Shown: positions 27,230 through 27,895 of the stretch, piece by piece
Layout: the number at the start of each line of letters is the position of its first letter
Numbering within the stretch: position 1 is the stretch's first letter
Assembly: GCA_015039465.1 (NCBI GenBank)
Contig: MU130601.1
Coordinates: 4,373-32,267, forward strand
Length of the DNA stretch: 27,895 bases
Reading direction: 5' to 3'
DNA from: Phlegmacium glaucopus
Taxonomy: Eukaryota; Basidiomycota; Agaricomycetes; Agaricales; Cortinariaceae
Made by a program: the position numbers and the translations under genes
The notes under the pieces: generated by a model
Databases searched by the model: none
The model's input: only the letters and a program-made list of their open reading frames with translations
What the model was told of the DNA's origin: nothing

Positions 27230-27633
27230 GTGGGAACTTACCAGCAGCACCTTAGTGAGCAAAACAGCGCTGTTGAAGAACGGCTACCTAACTTGGAAAG
27301 GAGGGGGGAAAACACTGAGATTGATGTGATCATTGAAGATGGTGGGTGGTCAAAGCAAAAAAGAGCTGATAGGCAGCAGGTCCTCGACACCTTGAATGGG
27401 TGTCTCTGCAGAGAGGTAGTTGACCCTTCAAATTCACTGTCAAATGAAGTTATTGAGTGCAGGGAGAAAGGCTGTGAGACTCACTGGGTAATTGCTCTGT
27501 TATTACCTTATATGACTGTGGTCTGACTCAGAATTTTGACCAGTATCACCTGCACTGCATTGGACTAGAGCAGCAGCCCCAAAAATGGATTTGCGATGCT
27601 TTCAATGAGGGTCAGCAATCTCAGGCAGTGTGA
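27230..27633 (+). pseudogene. PHD-like zinc-finger protein, C-terminal part (paralogue of 8979-9437)
   Basis: Exon A, to 27487, carries a charged helix (SAVEERLPNLERRGENTEID), a DGGWSKQKR segment and CLCREVVDPS, then VIECREKGCETHW. A 56-nt phase-0 intron (27488-27543, GTAATT...GACCAG, with a CTGAC branch) follows directly after the Trp, exactly where the 9-kb paralogue has its intron. Exon B (27544-27633) gives YHLHCIGLEQQPQKWICDAF, then a TGA after QSQAV. The last ligand pair is damaged: the paralogue has ICAAC, this one has ICDAF, so the second Cys of that pair is lost. No ATG suits the start; 27230 is a GTG, and an acceptor (TTACCAG) at about 27243 suggests an upstream exon that I cannot find. 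Confidence 0.65.
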
Positions 27634-27895
27634 CATACCATAACATCACAGAGTGACATCACGGTCACCCTCAAATAAGTGACCCATGGAAATTGTGCTT
27701 TCCACAATGGCTTGCAACCCAGCCTGGGTGGTTTTATTACATCATAAGTATCAAAACAATTTAATTTGAGGTTTTAAATGTTTGTAGGAGGTATAGATGT
27801 TGCTGAGTGACAGTAATCCCTGCCAAAAGTGCTAAATTAAGAAAGCTAAAATTGAAGCTTTATAGACTCTGCAGGAAGCCATTTAAAAAACAAGC
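27634..27895. other. Right-edge spacer, nothing recognised
   Basis: No ORF, repeat or motif that I can support. Confidence 0.35.

Noticed and set aside
1..27895. CRISPR array, bacterial operon or phage system
   Set aside because: Spliced genes, fungal families and LTR elements show eukaryotic DNA; tandem arrays here lack unique equal-length spacers.

Overview
The window reads as genomic DNA of a mushroom-forming basidiomycete (Agaricomycete). The evidence is short GT-AG introns (about 47-68 nt) in every gene that can be pieced together, a DUF6533 seven-helix membrane protein gene (a family I know from Agaricomycetes), Cys-rich genes of the kind common in their accessory DNA, and a high load of transposons. 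I see no ribosomal RNA, tRNA or conserved housekeeping gene. It looks like a repeat-rich accessory region where almost every gene except one retrotransposon is broken.

Layout: 1-600 is a non-coding patch rich in the motif TGCATTA, with a tandem duplication. 1049-1321 holds the last membrane segment of an MFS transporter. 1726-2070 is an unrecognised ORF. 2084-2332 is copy 1 of a dispersed repeat. 2373-7393 is a complete Ty1/copia retrotransposon with identical 284-bp LTRs and one uninterrupted 1450-residue Gag-Pol. It abuts a minus-strand gene of unknown function (7394-8757). Next comes a minus-strand gene ending in a PHD-like zinc finger (8979-9437), then copy 2 of the dispersed repeat (9445-9692). 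10027-12107 is a many-intron DUF6533 gene on the minus strand with an in-frame stop. 12736-13735 is a fragment resembling a DUF3505-type double zinc-binding domain.

14.1-16.5 kb is mostly low-complexity DNA with a probable solo LTR. 16.5-19.4 kb holds a divergent pair of decayed genes: a Cys-rich zinc-binding protein on minus and a Pro-rich protein on plus. 19.7-22.3 kb is a degenerate satellite array (unit about 50 bp). A large inverted repeat (19971-20407) and a Tc1/mariner-type MITE (21700-22112) sit inside it. 22.8-23.0 kb is a short tandem array. 23.3-24.7 kb has two poorly preserved plus-strand genes. 25056-25321 is a solo copia-type LTR. 25690-25790 is the last exon of an unrecognised minus-strand gene. 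The right end has an acidic, His-rich minus gene (26450-27120) diverging from a second PHD-like finger gene (27230-27633), a paralogue of the one at 9 kb with an intron at the same codon boundary.

The genes do not form a pathway. The coherent picture is layered transposition: a young, CpG-rich copia copy in old, CpG-poor, decayed host and transposon DNA. The best candidates for something undescribed are the paired PHD-like finger genes, the divergent 16.5-19.4 kb gene pair, and the nested satellite/inverted-repeat/MITE structure. All domain names here come from motif recognition by eye, not from database searches.
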